Source: Sphingomonas sp. S-NIH.Pt15_0812
GTDB taxonomy: Bacteria > Pseudomonadota > Alphaproteobacteria > Sphingomonadales > Sphingomonadaceae
Length of the DNA stretch: 64,000 nucleotides
Assembly: GCF_003951315.1 (NCBI RefSeq)
Contig: NZ_QLJH01000002.1
Span: 62,001-126,000 of the forward strand
Direction: 5' to 3'
Positions 1-7,726 of this stretch are shown here, one piece after another. Each line of letters opens with the position of its first letter. The first letter of the stretch is position 1. The position numbers and the translations under genes were made by a program. The notes under the pieces were generated by a model. That model was not told where the DNA came from and ran no database searches. It was given only the letters and a program-made list of their open reading frames with translations.

Positions 1-249
1 GCAGAACAGGTCCTTCATGCCGATCGGCACGCCGGCCATCAGCTTCGGCGTCTCGCCCGCCGCGCGCGCCGCGTCGGCGGCGTCGGCAGCGGCGAGCGCG
101 TGATCGGGCGTCGCCACCAGAAAGGCGTTGAGCGCGCTCGCCTCGGCGACGCGGGCGTTGAACGCCTCCGCCACCTCGCGCGCCTTGAAGGCGCCGTCGC
201 GCACGCCGTCGCGGATGTCGGCGATCGTCAGGTCGGCAAGTTCGGTCAT
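1..249 (-). CDS. gatA: Glutamyl-tRNA(Gln) amidotransferase subunit A, N-terminal part (cut by window edge)
   Basis: GatA is the amidase subunit of GatCAB, which converts Glu-tRNA(Gln) (or Asp-tRNA(Asn)) to the amidated form in the cytoplasm. Only the first 83 codons are in the window; the gene runs off the left edge. The visible protein starts [15 protein letters not shown] and ends in GVPIGMKDLFC, which matches the amidase-signature segment where the Lys of the KD pair is part of the Ser-Ser-Lys catalytic triad. The start codon ATG overlaps the last base of the upstream gatC stop (TAATG), so the two are translationally coupled. Identification rests on this motif and on gatC next door. Confidence 0.9.
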   Translation of the reverse strand, partial: MTELADLTIADIRDGVRDGAFKAREVAEAFNARVAEASALNAFLVATPDHALAAADAADAARAAGETPKLMAGVPIGMKDLFC

Positions 250-536
250 TATTCGATCACCTTGGGAACCGCGAAGAAGCCGTGCTCGGCCTGCGGCGCG
301 TTCGTCATCAACTGGTCGCGGATGCCGCCATCGGTCACCACATCGTCGCGCAGGCGCAGGTGATTGGGGATGACGGCGGTCATCGGCTCGACGCCGGCGG
401 TATCGACCTCGCCCAGCTGCTCGATCCAGTGCAGGATATTGTCGAGCTCGGGCGCGATGCGCGCCGCCTCGTCCTCGGTGATCGCGAGCCGGGCGAGGCT
501 GGCGATCTTCTTCACGGTGTTGGTGTCCACGGCCAT
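249..536 (-). CDS. gatC: Glutamyl-tRNA(Gln) amidotransferase subunit C
   Basis: A 95-residue protein, the usual GatC length, that wraps around GatA and stabilises the GatCAB complex. The N-terminus ([19 protein letters not shown]) and the middle [17 protein letters not shown] segment are typical of GatC. The C-terminus ends near [11 protein letters not shown], the conserved FxVPKV(I/L)E tail. A longer open frame reaches further upstream, but the family start is the ATG at 536. The gene sits first in a gatC-gatA pair on the minus strand, about 105 bases from the divergent DUF3089 gene, so its promoter should lie in that gap. Confidence 0.95.
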   Translation of the reverse strand: MAVDTNTVKKIASLARLAITEDEAARIAPELDNILHWIEQLGEVDTAGVEPMTAVIPNHLRLRDDVVTDGGIRDQLMTNAPQAEHGFFAVPKVIE

Positions 537-641
537 GGCCAGCCCGCTACCACTCGCGCTCCGCCCGGTGCAAGCGCTTGCGTACAGCAAGTCTTGCGCG
601 CGCCGTGCCGTCCTGTAGCAGACGGGAGCAAGGAGACCCCT

Positions 642-1760
642 TTGGCGCGCAAGTTCCTGTACATTTTCGCCGCATTGATCGTGCTGGTGATCGCGGCGGC
701 CCTCGCCTATCGCCTGTTCGGCACCGACCTGATGCGGATGGCGCTGACGCCCGGCGAATCCTTCCGCCGCCAGGCCTCGGTCCAGGCCAGCGCCTATGAC
801 GATCCCAAGCTCTGGCTCGCCCGCCCCGAGATTCCCGGCAATCCGGCGCTCTGGACGCCGGAGGGTTACGCCCCGCGCGCGGCGGACGCCAAGGGACCGA
901 AGGCGGCGATCTTCTTCATCCATCCAACCTCCTATGTCAGCCGCGACCATTGGAACGCGCCGCTGGACGACCGGGAGACCAACGATCGCAGCGCGCTGTT
1001 CCTGCGCGGCCAGGCGAGCGCGTTCAACGCGGTCGGCGATGTCTGGGCACCGCGCTATCGCCAGGCGACGTTCGGCGCCTTTCTGACCAGCGTCGCCGAT
1101 TCCGAACAGGCGTTGCAGCTGGCCTATGGCGATGTCGCCGCCGCCTTCGACAGCTTCCTGCGCCAGATCGGGTCGAAGACCCCGATCATCCTGGCGGGGC
1201 ACAGCCAGGGCGCGCTCCACCTGACCCGCTTGCTGCGCGATCGCGTCGCCGCCGATCCCGCCCTGCGCCGCCGGATCGTCGCCGCCTATGTCGTCGGCTG
1301 GCCGGTATCGCGGACCACCGACCTGCCGCGCCTGGGCCTGCCGGAATGCGCGCGCGCCGATCAGGCCGGATGCCTCTTGTCATGGCAGAGCTTCGCCGAG
1401 CCGGCCGATCCCTCGCTGGTCGTCGACACCTATGACCGGACGATCGGCTTCGACGGCCGGTCGCGCAAGGACACGCCGATGGTCTGCACCAACCCACTGA
1501 CCGGCACGCCCGACGCGACCGCCCCGGCCGGCGCCAATCTGGGCACGCTCTATCCGGCCGCTGATCTCGCCACCGCGACGATCACGCCCGGCCGGGTGCC
1601 CGCCGCCTGCGGTCCGCGCGGCCTGCTGATGATCGGGACACCGCCGGAGGTCGGGCCCTATGTGCTGCCCGGCAACAACTACCATGTCTACGACTACAGC
1701 CTGTTCTGGGCCAATGTCCGCGCCGATGCCGCGCGTCGCCTGCAAGGATTTCGCCGATGA
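642..1760 (+). CDS. DUF3089 family alpha/beta-hydrolase-like exported protein (TTG start)
   Basis: A 372-residue protein with one N-terminal hydrophobic helix (residues about 5-22), so probably anchored in the inner membrane with the domain in the periplasm. The remainder matches the DUF3089 family, an alpha/beta-hydrolase relative; the nucleophile elbow GHSQG lies near residue 188 inside [12 protein letters not shown], followed by an HVYDYSLFW segment near the C-terminus with a possible catalytic His. The substrate is unknown. I chose a TTG start because AAGGAG lies 6 bases upstream and the signal helix begins directly after it; the open frame upstream lacks a plausible ATG start and overlaps gatC. 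The stop overlaps the ruvX start (ATGA). Confidence 0.85.
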   Translation: MARKFLYIFAALIVLVIAAALAYRLFGTDLMRMALTPGESFRRQASVQASAYDDPKLWLARPEIPGNPALWTPEGYAPRAADAKGPKAAIFFIHPTSYVSRDHWNAPLDDRETNDRSALFLRGQASAFNAVGDVWAPRYRQATFGAFLTSVADSEQALQLAYGDVAAAFDSFLRQIGSKTPIILAGHSQGALHLTRLLRDRVAADPALRRRIVAAYVVGWPVSRTTDLPRLGLPECARADQAGCLLSWQSFAEPADPSLVVDTYDRTIGFDGRSRKDTPMVCTNPLTGTPDATAPAGANLGTLYPAADLATATITPGRVPAACGPRGLLMIGTPPEVGPYVLPGNNYHVYDYSLFWANVRADAARRLQGFRR

Positions 1761-2221
1761 CCCTCGTCACCACCGACGCCGCCGCCTTCCGCGCCGCGCT
1801 GCCGGACGGGGGCCGGCTGATCGGGCTGGATGTCGGCACCAAGACGATCGGCACCGCCCTGTGCGACGCCGGCTGGTCCTTCGCCAGCCCGGCGACGCTG
1901 ATCCGCCGCACCAAGTTCACCGCCGACAAGGCGGCGATCGTCGCGATGATCGGCCCGCAATCGGTGCGCGGGCTGGTCATCGGCCTGCCGATCAACCTGG
2001 ACGGCACGGAAAGCCCGCGCAGCCAGTCCACCCGCGCCTTCGCCCGCAACGTCGCCGATCTCGGCCCCGTCCTCCTCTGGGACGAGCGCTGGTCCACCGT
2101 CGCGGTCGAGCGGGCGATGATCGAGCAGGACATCAGCCGCGCCAAGCGCGCCGAGCGGATCGACAATCATGCCGCCGCCCATATCCTGCAAGGCGCCATC
2201 GACGCGCTGACCATGGTATGA
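1757..2221 (+). CDS. ruvX: Putative pre-16S rRNA nuclease / Holliday-junction-resolvase-like YqgF
   Basis: A 154-residue RNase H-fold protein of the YqgF/RuvX family, involved in 16S rRNA 5'-end processing and possibly in recombination. Visible family motifs: [10 protein letters not shown] near residue 23 (first catalytic Asp), [12 protein letters not shown] near 75, [12 protein letters not shown] near 112, and a terminal [15 protein letters not shown] with the last acidic residue. The length is normal for the family. The start overlaps the DUF3089 stop by four bases, so the two genes are probably one transcript. Downstream is a 186-base gap before the next gene. Confidence 0.93.
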   Translation: MTLVTTDAAAFRAALPDGGRLIGLDVGTKTIGTALCDAGWSFASPATLIRRTKFTADKAAIVAMIGPQSVRGLVIGLPINLDGTESPRSQSTRAFARNVADLGPVLLWDERWSTVAVERAMIEQDISRAKRAERIDNHAAAHILQGAIDALTMV

Positions 2222-2407
2222 CGCCGTCGGCACCGCCGCCTCCATGACGGGGGCGTGACCACGGCATAACGGTAACGTTGCAAGTTGTTCACGAATAATA
2301 AACCAGCATGTCGCCTATCCCTGGTTAGGAAAATCCGCTAAAAGACGCCCGGGACATGTTCCATCGCCGCCCTCGGCCGCGTGGAAGATGTGGGGAGTAG
2401 GTAGGAC

Positions 2408-2644
2408 ATGCTGACTCAGCTTGAGCGGATCGACGATCGGGGGACCGTCGAGGTGATCCTGTCGCCGCGCAGCTTCGTGGCGAATGGCGCGGGATCGGTT
2501 TCCCTATCGGAGCGATCACCGGCGGCCGTGTCCGCCTGGCGGTCGCCCAGCTTCTATATCGGCCTGATGCTGATGGTGCTGATCCTGGCCGCGACCCAGC
2601 TGGTCCGCCTGGCGATGGCAATGCGGGGCCGGCTCAGCGCGTGA
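2408..2644 (+). CDS. Small single-pass membrane protein, unknown function
   Basis: A 78-residue protein with a soluble N-terminal half and one clear transmembrane helix at about residues 48-68 (FYIGLMLMVLILAATQL), ending in a basic RGRLSA tail. No family is recognised. The upstream sequence carries GGTAGG about three bases before the ATG, a modest ribosome site. Its last 11 bases overlap the convergent end of the glycosyltransferase gene on the other strand. The 186 bases before it probably hold its promoter, but I see no clear -35/-10 pair. Confidence 0.6.
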   Translation: MLTQLERIDDRGTVEVILSPRSFVANGAGSVSLSERSPAAVSAWRSPSFYIGLMLMVLILAATQLVRLAMAMRGRLSA

Positions 2645-3791
2645 TCGTCCGTGCCGAGTCCAACCCGGCATAGGCGTCGAACAGCGCACCGAAATGATCC
2701 GCCATCGACCGGGTAAGGCCTGGATCGCGCGGGCGCGGCTGCGTCTCGGCGAACTGGCGCAGGGCGCCGCTCAGGCTGCGCGCGCTGGCGGATTTATAGG
2801 TCCAGCCCTCATTGGCCCGCGCGCAATCGGCCGCGCCGCCCAGATCGGGGGCGATCACCGTCAGGCCAGACGCGACCGCCTCCGCCGCCACGAAGCAGAA
2901 GGTCTCCGCCTCGCAGCCATGGACCAGTGCATCGGCGCTCGCCATCAGCGTCGCCAGCTGCGGCCGGTCGCGGATCGGCGCGACCAGCCGGATATGCGGA
3001 TTGCCGCCGACCGCGCGGATCACCGAGCGCCGGTCATGCCCGTCCCCGACGATCACCAGCCCCATCGGCCGGCTGGCCGCGGCGGCGGTCACGGCGCGCG
3101 CGACCATGCCCCAGCGTTTTTCCGGCGAATGCCGCCCGACCCCGAGCAGCAGCAGCGCATCCTCCCCCAGCCCGCATTCGGCGAGCAGCCGTGCGCGCAG
3201 CGCCGGATCGCGGCGCGCGGGCGAGAAATGACCCGGCTCGATCCCCATCGGGTTGGTCATCACCTTGGTCAGCCCGCCCTCGACCAGTCGGCGCGACAGG
3301 CTGTCGCTGGCGCTGACCACCAGGTCGTATTTGGCGTCCAGCCGGCGCAAATGCCGCCAATACCAGTCGAACCCGCGATCGATCGCGGCACGGTCCGCAA
3401 TCCCGCCGAACCAGCGATAGGCATAGGCGGACAGCGGATCGGCATGGGCGACCAGCACGCGCCGCGCCGTGCCCCTCCAGTCCGCCACCATCGAGGCGCT
3501 GCGCCAGGGCGACGACACCTCGACCACGTCGGGTGCTTCCTCGTCCAGCGCCCGGTACAGCGCCTCGCGATCGGAGAAATAGCGATAGGCGCGGTCGAGC
3601 GGGAAGAGTGGCGCGCGCACCCAGCGGATGCGGCCACCGCCCTCGCGCGGCTGGACGCGATCCTCGTCGCCCGGCGCGATCACCACCAGGTCGTGCCCCA
3701 TCGCCGCCGCCGCGATCAGCTTTTGGTCGACATAGGTGCGCACGCCGCCGCCCTTGGGGGCGTAGAAGGCGCAGACGTCGACGATCTTCAT
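2634..3791 (-). CDS. GT4-family glycosyltransferase
   Basis: A 385-residue GT-B fold glycosyltransferase of family 4, which would transfer a sugar from a nucleotide-sugar donor to a lipid or glycan acceptor on the cytoplasmic face of the membrane. The N-terminal domain starts MKIVDVCAFYAPKGGGVRTYV, with the glycine loop typical of GT4 enzymes. The C-terminal domain holds GVGRHSPEKRW (about residue 218) and the EX7E motif in the segment ETFCFVAAE (about residue 318), both used for donor binding. Its start overlaps the stop of the deacetylase gene by four bases, so the two are co-translated. The acceptor and sugar cannot be read from sequence. Confidence 0.88.
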   Translation of the reverse strand: MKIVDVCAFYAPKGGGVRTYVDQKLIAAAAMGHDLVVIAPGDEDRVQPREGGGRIRWVRAPLFPLDRAYRYFSDREALYRALDEEAPDVVEVSSPWRSASMVADWRGTARRVLVAHADPLSAYAYRWFGGIADRAAIDRGFDWYWRHLRRLDAKYDLVVSASDSLSRRLVEGGLTKVMTNPMGIEPGHFSPARRDPALRARLLAECGLGEDALLLLGVGRHSPEKRWGMVARAVTAAAASRPMGLVIVGDGHDRRSVIRAVGGNPHIRLVAPIRDRPQLATLMASADALVHGCEAETFCFVAAEAVASGLTVIAPDLGGAADCARANEGWTYKSASARSLSGALRQFAETQPRPRDPGLTRSMADHFGALFDAYAGLDSARTITR

Positions 3792-4609
3792 GCCGCCTTC
3801 CGGTCCGGCTCCCCGCGCATCTCGCGGTCCAGATCGGCATAGCGCACCACCTGCCGCACCTCGGCCAGCGCGCGGACGGTGCGGGCGATGCTGGCGACGA
3901 TCGCGGTCTTGGTCATGTCGCCCGGATGCACCGCCAGCCGCACCACCGGCACCATGCGTCGTGCGGTCCGCGCCACGCCCGCGACCGCGAGCGAACTGGC
4001 GGTGCGCGCGGGGCTGCGGCTAGCCCAGGTGATGACCGGCCCGCGTGTCACCGTCTCGCCCGTATGCGGTCGCCAGACGCGCCAGTGATCCTCGGCCAGC
4101 GTGAAGCCGGTCGCCGCCAGCGCCTGGTGCGCGCCCTCGCCATAGAGCCATGCCGGCGCGATGAAGCCCGCCACCGGCCGTCCGATCGCCTGTTCGACGA
4201 TATCGCGGCCGTCGCGCAGCCGCCGCTCCGCCTCCGCCGCGCTGAGCCCCAGGAACTCCCCCTCGCCCGCCGTCATGTGGCGTGCCTTGAACGCGGCCGC
4301 CGCGCCGTCGTGCCGGCTGTCGTCGCGGTGCAGCCAGCCGTGCAGGAACATCTCGATCCCCTCATCGGCCCAGCCGCGAAGGCGTCGGGCGAAGGCGGCA
4401 TCGCCGGCGATCGGTGCGCGGCCCCAATGGTTGGGCACCACCAGCATCGCGAAGCGCGGGCCGTCGAGCAGCGTCCGCAGTCGTGCCGCCAGCGCCTCCA
4501 CCGGCGCGGTGAAGGCAGGCGAGACATCGTGGATCGACACCAGCAGGCGGCGATCCTGCGCTGGCGGTATCAGCGTGGCGGGGCGGAACGGGAGCGAAGG
4601 CAAGGACAT
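3788..4609 (-). CDS. DUF2334 polysaccharide-deacetylase-like protein
   Basis: A 273-residue protein with features of the DUF2334 branch of the polysaccharide deacetylase (NodB-like) fold: SIHDVSP near residue 31 (HD metal-ligand pair) and LHGWLHRDD near residue 88 (second His cluster). It probably removes acetyl groups from a glycan or glycolipid, working with the downstream GT4 enzyme with which it overlaps by four bases. An open frame runs 61 codons further upstream, but that part is arginine-rich and lacks family character; MSLPSLPFRP at 4609 is the likely start. No signal peptide is evident, so it may act in the cytoplasm. Confidence 0.82.
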   Translation of the reverse strand: MSLPSLPFRPATLIPPAQDRRLLVSIHDVSPAFTAPVEALAARLRTLLDGPRFAMLVVPNHWGRAPIAGDAAFARRLRGWADEGIEMFLHGWLHRDDSRHDGAAAAFKARHMTAGEGEFLGLSAAEAERRLRDGRDIVEQAIGRPVAGFIAPAWLYGEGAHQALAATGFTLAEDHWRVWRPHTGETVTRGPVITWASRSPARTASSLAVAGVARTARRMVPVVRLAVHPGDMTKTAIVASIARTVRALAEVRQVVRYADLDREMRGEPDRKAA

Positions 4610-4767
4610 GTCATTCGCGATGACGGCACGGGCGGCTTGGTTCCGCATCGCCGCGTAAAAATTTTCGTCGCCGATGCGGGTCCGTTGCCACGGCGGCGTC
4701 CTCTGATCGTGACCCAGCCCGAAACCCCGCCCGCGCCCATGCGCCGCCCGGTCCGCTAGAGCCCTCC

Positions 4768-5682
4768 ATGTCCGATACCGCCTTGTTCGCACCCGCCACG
4801 GTGGAGCTGCGCCCCTTGATCGAGCGGGGTAGCGGCCTGCGCCGATGGATCACGCCCGTCCTGTCGCTCGCCATTCTGGCGGCGGCGCTGTGGCAGCTGC
4901 GCCATCTCGATCTGGGCATGGTGTTCCGCGACCTGCCGGCCTCGCCCGCCTTCTGGCTGGTCTTCGTCGCCGGCTATATGGCGCTGCCGGTCGGCGAATG
5001 GCTGATCTACCGCCGCCTCTGGCAATTGCCGGCCACCGGCCTGGGCGCGCTGCTGCGCAAGCGGATCGCGAACGAGATCGTGCTCGGCTATTCGGGCGAA
5101 GTCTATTTCTACGGCTGGGCGCGCCGCCATGCCCGGCTGGCCGCCGCGCCGTTCGGCGTCATCAAGGACGTGACGATCCTGTCGGCCACCGTCGCCAACG
5201 GCATCACCGTCGCGCTGATGCTCGTGACTTGGCCGCTGCTGTCGGCGCTGAACCTGGGCCTGACGGAGTGGGTAATGGCGCTGGCGACTGCGATCATCGC
5301 CCTGCCCTCGCTGATCGCATTGCTGATGGGCCGGCGGCTCTTCTCCTGCGAGCGGCGCGAATTGTGGATGATCGCCAGCGTCCATCTCGGCCGCATCGCC
5401 GTCGTCATCCTGCTCACCGCCTTGATGTGGCGATTGGCGATGCCGGGCGTGCCGATCCTGTGGTGGCTGGTGCTGGCGACGCTGCGGATGCTGGTGTCGC
5501 GCCTGCCGCTGCTGCCCAACCGCGACATCGTCTTCGCCGGGCTGGTCGCCTTCGTGATCGGTGACGCCCCCTCCATGTCGGCGATGCTGGTGATGGTCGC
5601 CGGCCTGACGCTGGCCACCCACATCTTCCTGGGCGCGGCGCTGGGCGTCGCCGACCTGGTCCGTTCGGAGAATCGCGCATGA
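4768..5682 (+). CDS. Polytopic inner-membrane protein, flippase-like/LPG-synthase-like
   Basis: A 304-residue integral membrane protein with about eight hydrophobic segments (for example residues 29-47, 65-82, 143-165, 173-192, 213-235 and 260-290). The pattern of paired helices with the cytoplasmic segment IANEIVLGYSGEVYFYGWARRHA recalls lysylphosphatidylglycerol-synthase-type flippase-like proteins, but no diagnostic motif is visible, so the family is an inference. It is divergent from the GT4/deacetylase pair (159-base gap) and overlaps the DUF2141 gene by four bases. A role in moving or exporting the product of the adjacent glycosyltransferase is plausible but unproved. Confidence 0.7.
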   Translation: MSDTALFAPATVELRPLIERGSGLRRWITPVLSLAILAAALWQLRHLDLGMVFRDLPASPAFWLVFVAGYMALPVGEWLIYRRLWQLPATGLGALLRKRIANEIVLGYSGEVYFYGWARRHARLAAAPFGVIKDVTILSATVANGITVALMLVTWPLLSALNLGLTEWVMALATAIIALPSLIALLMGRRLFSCERRELWMIASVHLGRIAVVILLTALMWRLAMPGVPILWWLVLATLRMLVSRLPLLPNRDIVFAGLVAFVIGDAPSMSAMLVMVAGLTLATHIFLGAALGVADLVRSENRA

Positions 5683-6194
5683 TCGCCGCGCTGTTGCTTC
5701 TCGTCGCCGCCGACCCCGGCATCCGCTCCTCGCCCGAATTGGGCGTCGCCGCCGCACGCTGCCGCGCCGAGGAGAGCGGCCCGGCGCTGATCGTCAACGT
5801 GACGGGGCTGAAGGTGCGCAAGGGCCGTGTCCGCGCCGAACTCTATCCGGCGCGCGACGGCGATTTCCTGGGCGACGACAATGTCCTGATCGCGGCCGGC
5901 AAGACCTTCCGCCGCGCCAGCGTCGAGGTGCCGGCCAGCGGCCCGGTCCGCATCTGCCTGCGGGTGCCCGGTCCCGGCACCTATTCGCTCGCCGTGATCC
6001 ACAATGTCGATGGCGGCCACAAATTCAGCCTGTCGCGCGACGGCGCGGGCTTTGGCGGCAACCCGAAGATCGGCTTGTCCAAGCCCTCGGCCCAGGCGGC
6101 CAGTGTCTCGGTCGGCAACGGCCCGACCGAGACGAATGTGGTGATGAACTATCGCCGGGGCCTGTTCAGCTTCGGCCCCGTCGCCGCCAACTGA
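5679..6194 (+). CDS. DUF2141 domain exported protein
   Basis: A 171-residue protein with a short hydrophobic leader (MIAALLLLVAA) and a DUF2141 domain: NVTGLKVRKGRVRAELYP near residue 40, RICLRVPGPGTYSLAVIHNVD near residue 90, and a closing segment SVGNGPTETNVVMNYRRG. These beta-sandwich proteins are exported and of unknown function. The ATG overlaps the upstream membrane-protein stop (ATGA), so both belong to one operon. Its stop codon directly abuts the stop of the convergent DUF697-like gene at 6195, with no spacer. Confidence 0.85.
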   Translation: MIAALLLLVAADPGIRSSPELGVAAARCRAEESGPALIVNVTGLKVRKGRVRAELYPARDGDFLGDDNVLIAAGKTFRRASVEVPASGPVRICLRVPGPGTYSLAVIHNVDGGHKFSLSRDGAGFGGNPKIGLSKPSAQAASVSVGNGPTETNVVMNYRRGLFSFGPVAAN

Positions 6195-6671
6195 TCAGGC
6201 GATCGCCGGCCGCCCCTCGATCAAGGTGCGGGCAGTGCGATAGCAATCCTCGATATGCGCGTTGCCGGCCAGCTTCATCGCGCCGAAGCTGATCGTCGCC
6301 GCCACCGCCTGTCCCAGGAACGGCACGAAGCGCGCCGCCGAGCCAGCCGCGATGCGGACGCCCATCCGCCGCAGGATCGCGATCACCAGCTTGCGCGTGA
6401 CCACTCGGCCGATCGCGTTATTGCCCAGGCTGGTTGCCATCACCAGCACCTGCTGCGCCATGTTCGGGTCCATCTTCTGGACCTGCTCGTGATCGAGCTG
6501 GAACTTGGCGCTGATCGACGGCAGCAAATTGGTCAGCAGGCCGACATCGGCGACCAGATCGGCCCCCGGGATCGGCACCACCGCCGCCCCGGCGGACAGC
6601 AGCGAGCGTTGGGTCACCATCTTGCGACATTCGTCGCGCACCCGGTCCAGTTCGGCCAGCGTAGCAATCAT
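6195..6671 (-). CDS. DUF697/EcsC-like membrane-associated protein
   Basis: A 158-residue protein with two amphipathic-to-hydrophobic stretches (residues about 23-50, rich in VVPIPGADLVADVGLL, and about 108-132, FVPFLGQAVAATISFGAM). This small Gly/Ala-rich helical pattern resembles DUF697 or EcsC-type domains, often found attached to GTPases, but here it stands alone. Assignment is tentative. The start was moved to the ATG at 6671 because AAGGAA lies 6 bases upstream. It is the last gene on the minus strand in this block, about 40 bases after the oxidoreductase gene, and could be co-transcribed with it only if that gene is read first. Confidence 0.6.
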   Translation of the reverse strand: MIATLAELDRVRDECRKMVTQRSLLSAGAAVVPIPGADLVADVGLLTNLLPSISAKFQLDHEQVQKMDPNMAQQVLVMATSLGNNAIGRVVTRKLVIAILRRMGVRIAAGSAARFVPFLGQAVAATISFGAMKLAGNAHIEDCYRTARTLIEGRPAIA

Positions 6672-6712
6672 ATCGGTTCCTTGAAATGAGATCGTCCGGT
6701 CATCCGGCGGCA

Positions 6713-7657
6713 TCAGTCCAGCGTCAACACCAGCTTGCCGCGCGGATGCGCATGGCGGGCGTCATCATAGGCGGCGGCGAAGTCACCGATCGCAAATCGG
6801 TTGGCGACCTCGACGCGGATCGTCCCCGCTGCCAGCAGGTCCGCGACCTGGCCGAGTTGCGCGGCATTGGGCATGGCGTGATAGCGCGGCGCGATCCGCA
6901 GCCCGCGCGCGGCCGCCTCGTCCTCCAGCGGTTCCAGCGTCGACACCATCATCCCGCCCGGCTTCAGACAGTCGAACGATCGACGCTGCACCGCGCCGCC
7001 CTGCGTATCGAAGACCAGGTCGCAATCGGTCGCGATCTCCTCGAAACGCTCGGCGTGATAGTCGATCACCGTATCAGCCCCGATCGACCGGACGAAGTCG
7101 CGATCATCCGCGGAGGCGGTGGCGAACACCGTTGCGCCCTTCCACTTGGCCAGTTGCACTGCCAGATGGCCAACGCCGCCGGCCCCGCCATGGACCAGCA
7201 CGCGCTGCCCGGCCTCCAACCCGCCATGGTCGAACAGCCCCTGCCATGCCGTCATCGATGCCAGACCCGCGCCCGCCGCTTCGGCGAAATCGAGCCCGGC
7301 CGGCATCGCGACCAGTTCGACCGCCCTGACCACCACATAGTCGCTCTGGGCGCCGCGATCCTGGCCGATAAAGGCGAAGACGGGGTCGCCATGGCGCAGC
7401 ATGTAATGGGCACGCGTGCCGACCGCCTCGATCGTACCTGCCAGGTCACGACCCAGCACCAGCGGCAGCTTGTCCGCGCCGACCGGCGGATAGTCGCCCT
7501 GTGCGATCTTCCAGTCGACCGGGTTGATGCTGGCGGCGCGGACGCGGACCAGCACCTCGTCATCCACCGGCTGCGGGATCGGCACTTGGCGGTTCCCGAT
7601 CACCTCGGCCGGGTCGCCGAAGCGGGTGATCTGGATCGCGCGTACAGTTTCGGTCAT
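6713..7657 (-). CDS. NADP-dependent quinone oxidoreductase (zinc-free MDR family)
   Basis: A 314-residue medium-chain dehydrogenase/reductase of the quinone-oxidoreductase type. The N-terminal catalytic domain has ASINPVDWKIAQGDYP and GRDLAGTIEAVG. The Rossmann domain has VLVHGGAGGVGHLAVQLAKWKGA, whose AxxGxxG glycine motif binds NADPH. The zinc-ligand Cys/His set of alcohol dehydrogenases is absent, so it likely reduces quinones or enones. Start: GTG and ATG are adjacent; the ATG at 7657 sits 6 bases after GAGGA and is preferred. The substrate cannot be predicted from sequence. Confidence 0.88.
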   Translation of the reverse strand: MTETVRAIQITRFGDPAEVIGNRQVPIPQPVDDEVLVRVRAASINPVDWKIAQGDYPPVGADKLPLVLGRDLAGTIEAVGTRAHYMLRHGDPVFAFIGQDRGAQSDYVVVRAVELVAMPAGLDFAEAAGAGLASMTAWQGLFDHGGLEAGQRVLVHGGAGGVGHLAVQLAKWKGATVFATASADDRDFVRSIGADTVIDYHAERFEEIATDCDLVFDTQGGAVQRRSFDCLKPGGMMVSTLEPLEDEAAARGLRIAPRYHAMPNAAQLGQVADLLAAGTIRVEVANRFAIGDFAAAYDDARHAHPRGKLVLTLD

Positions 7658-7726
7658 CACCCGTCCTCGAACAAAGGTCGAGGTCCAAACCCGCGGAAGC
7701 GCATCCGGCTCCCGCGCGCCGGATTA

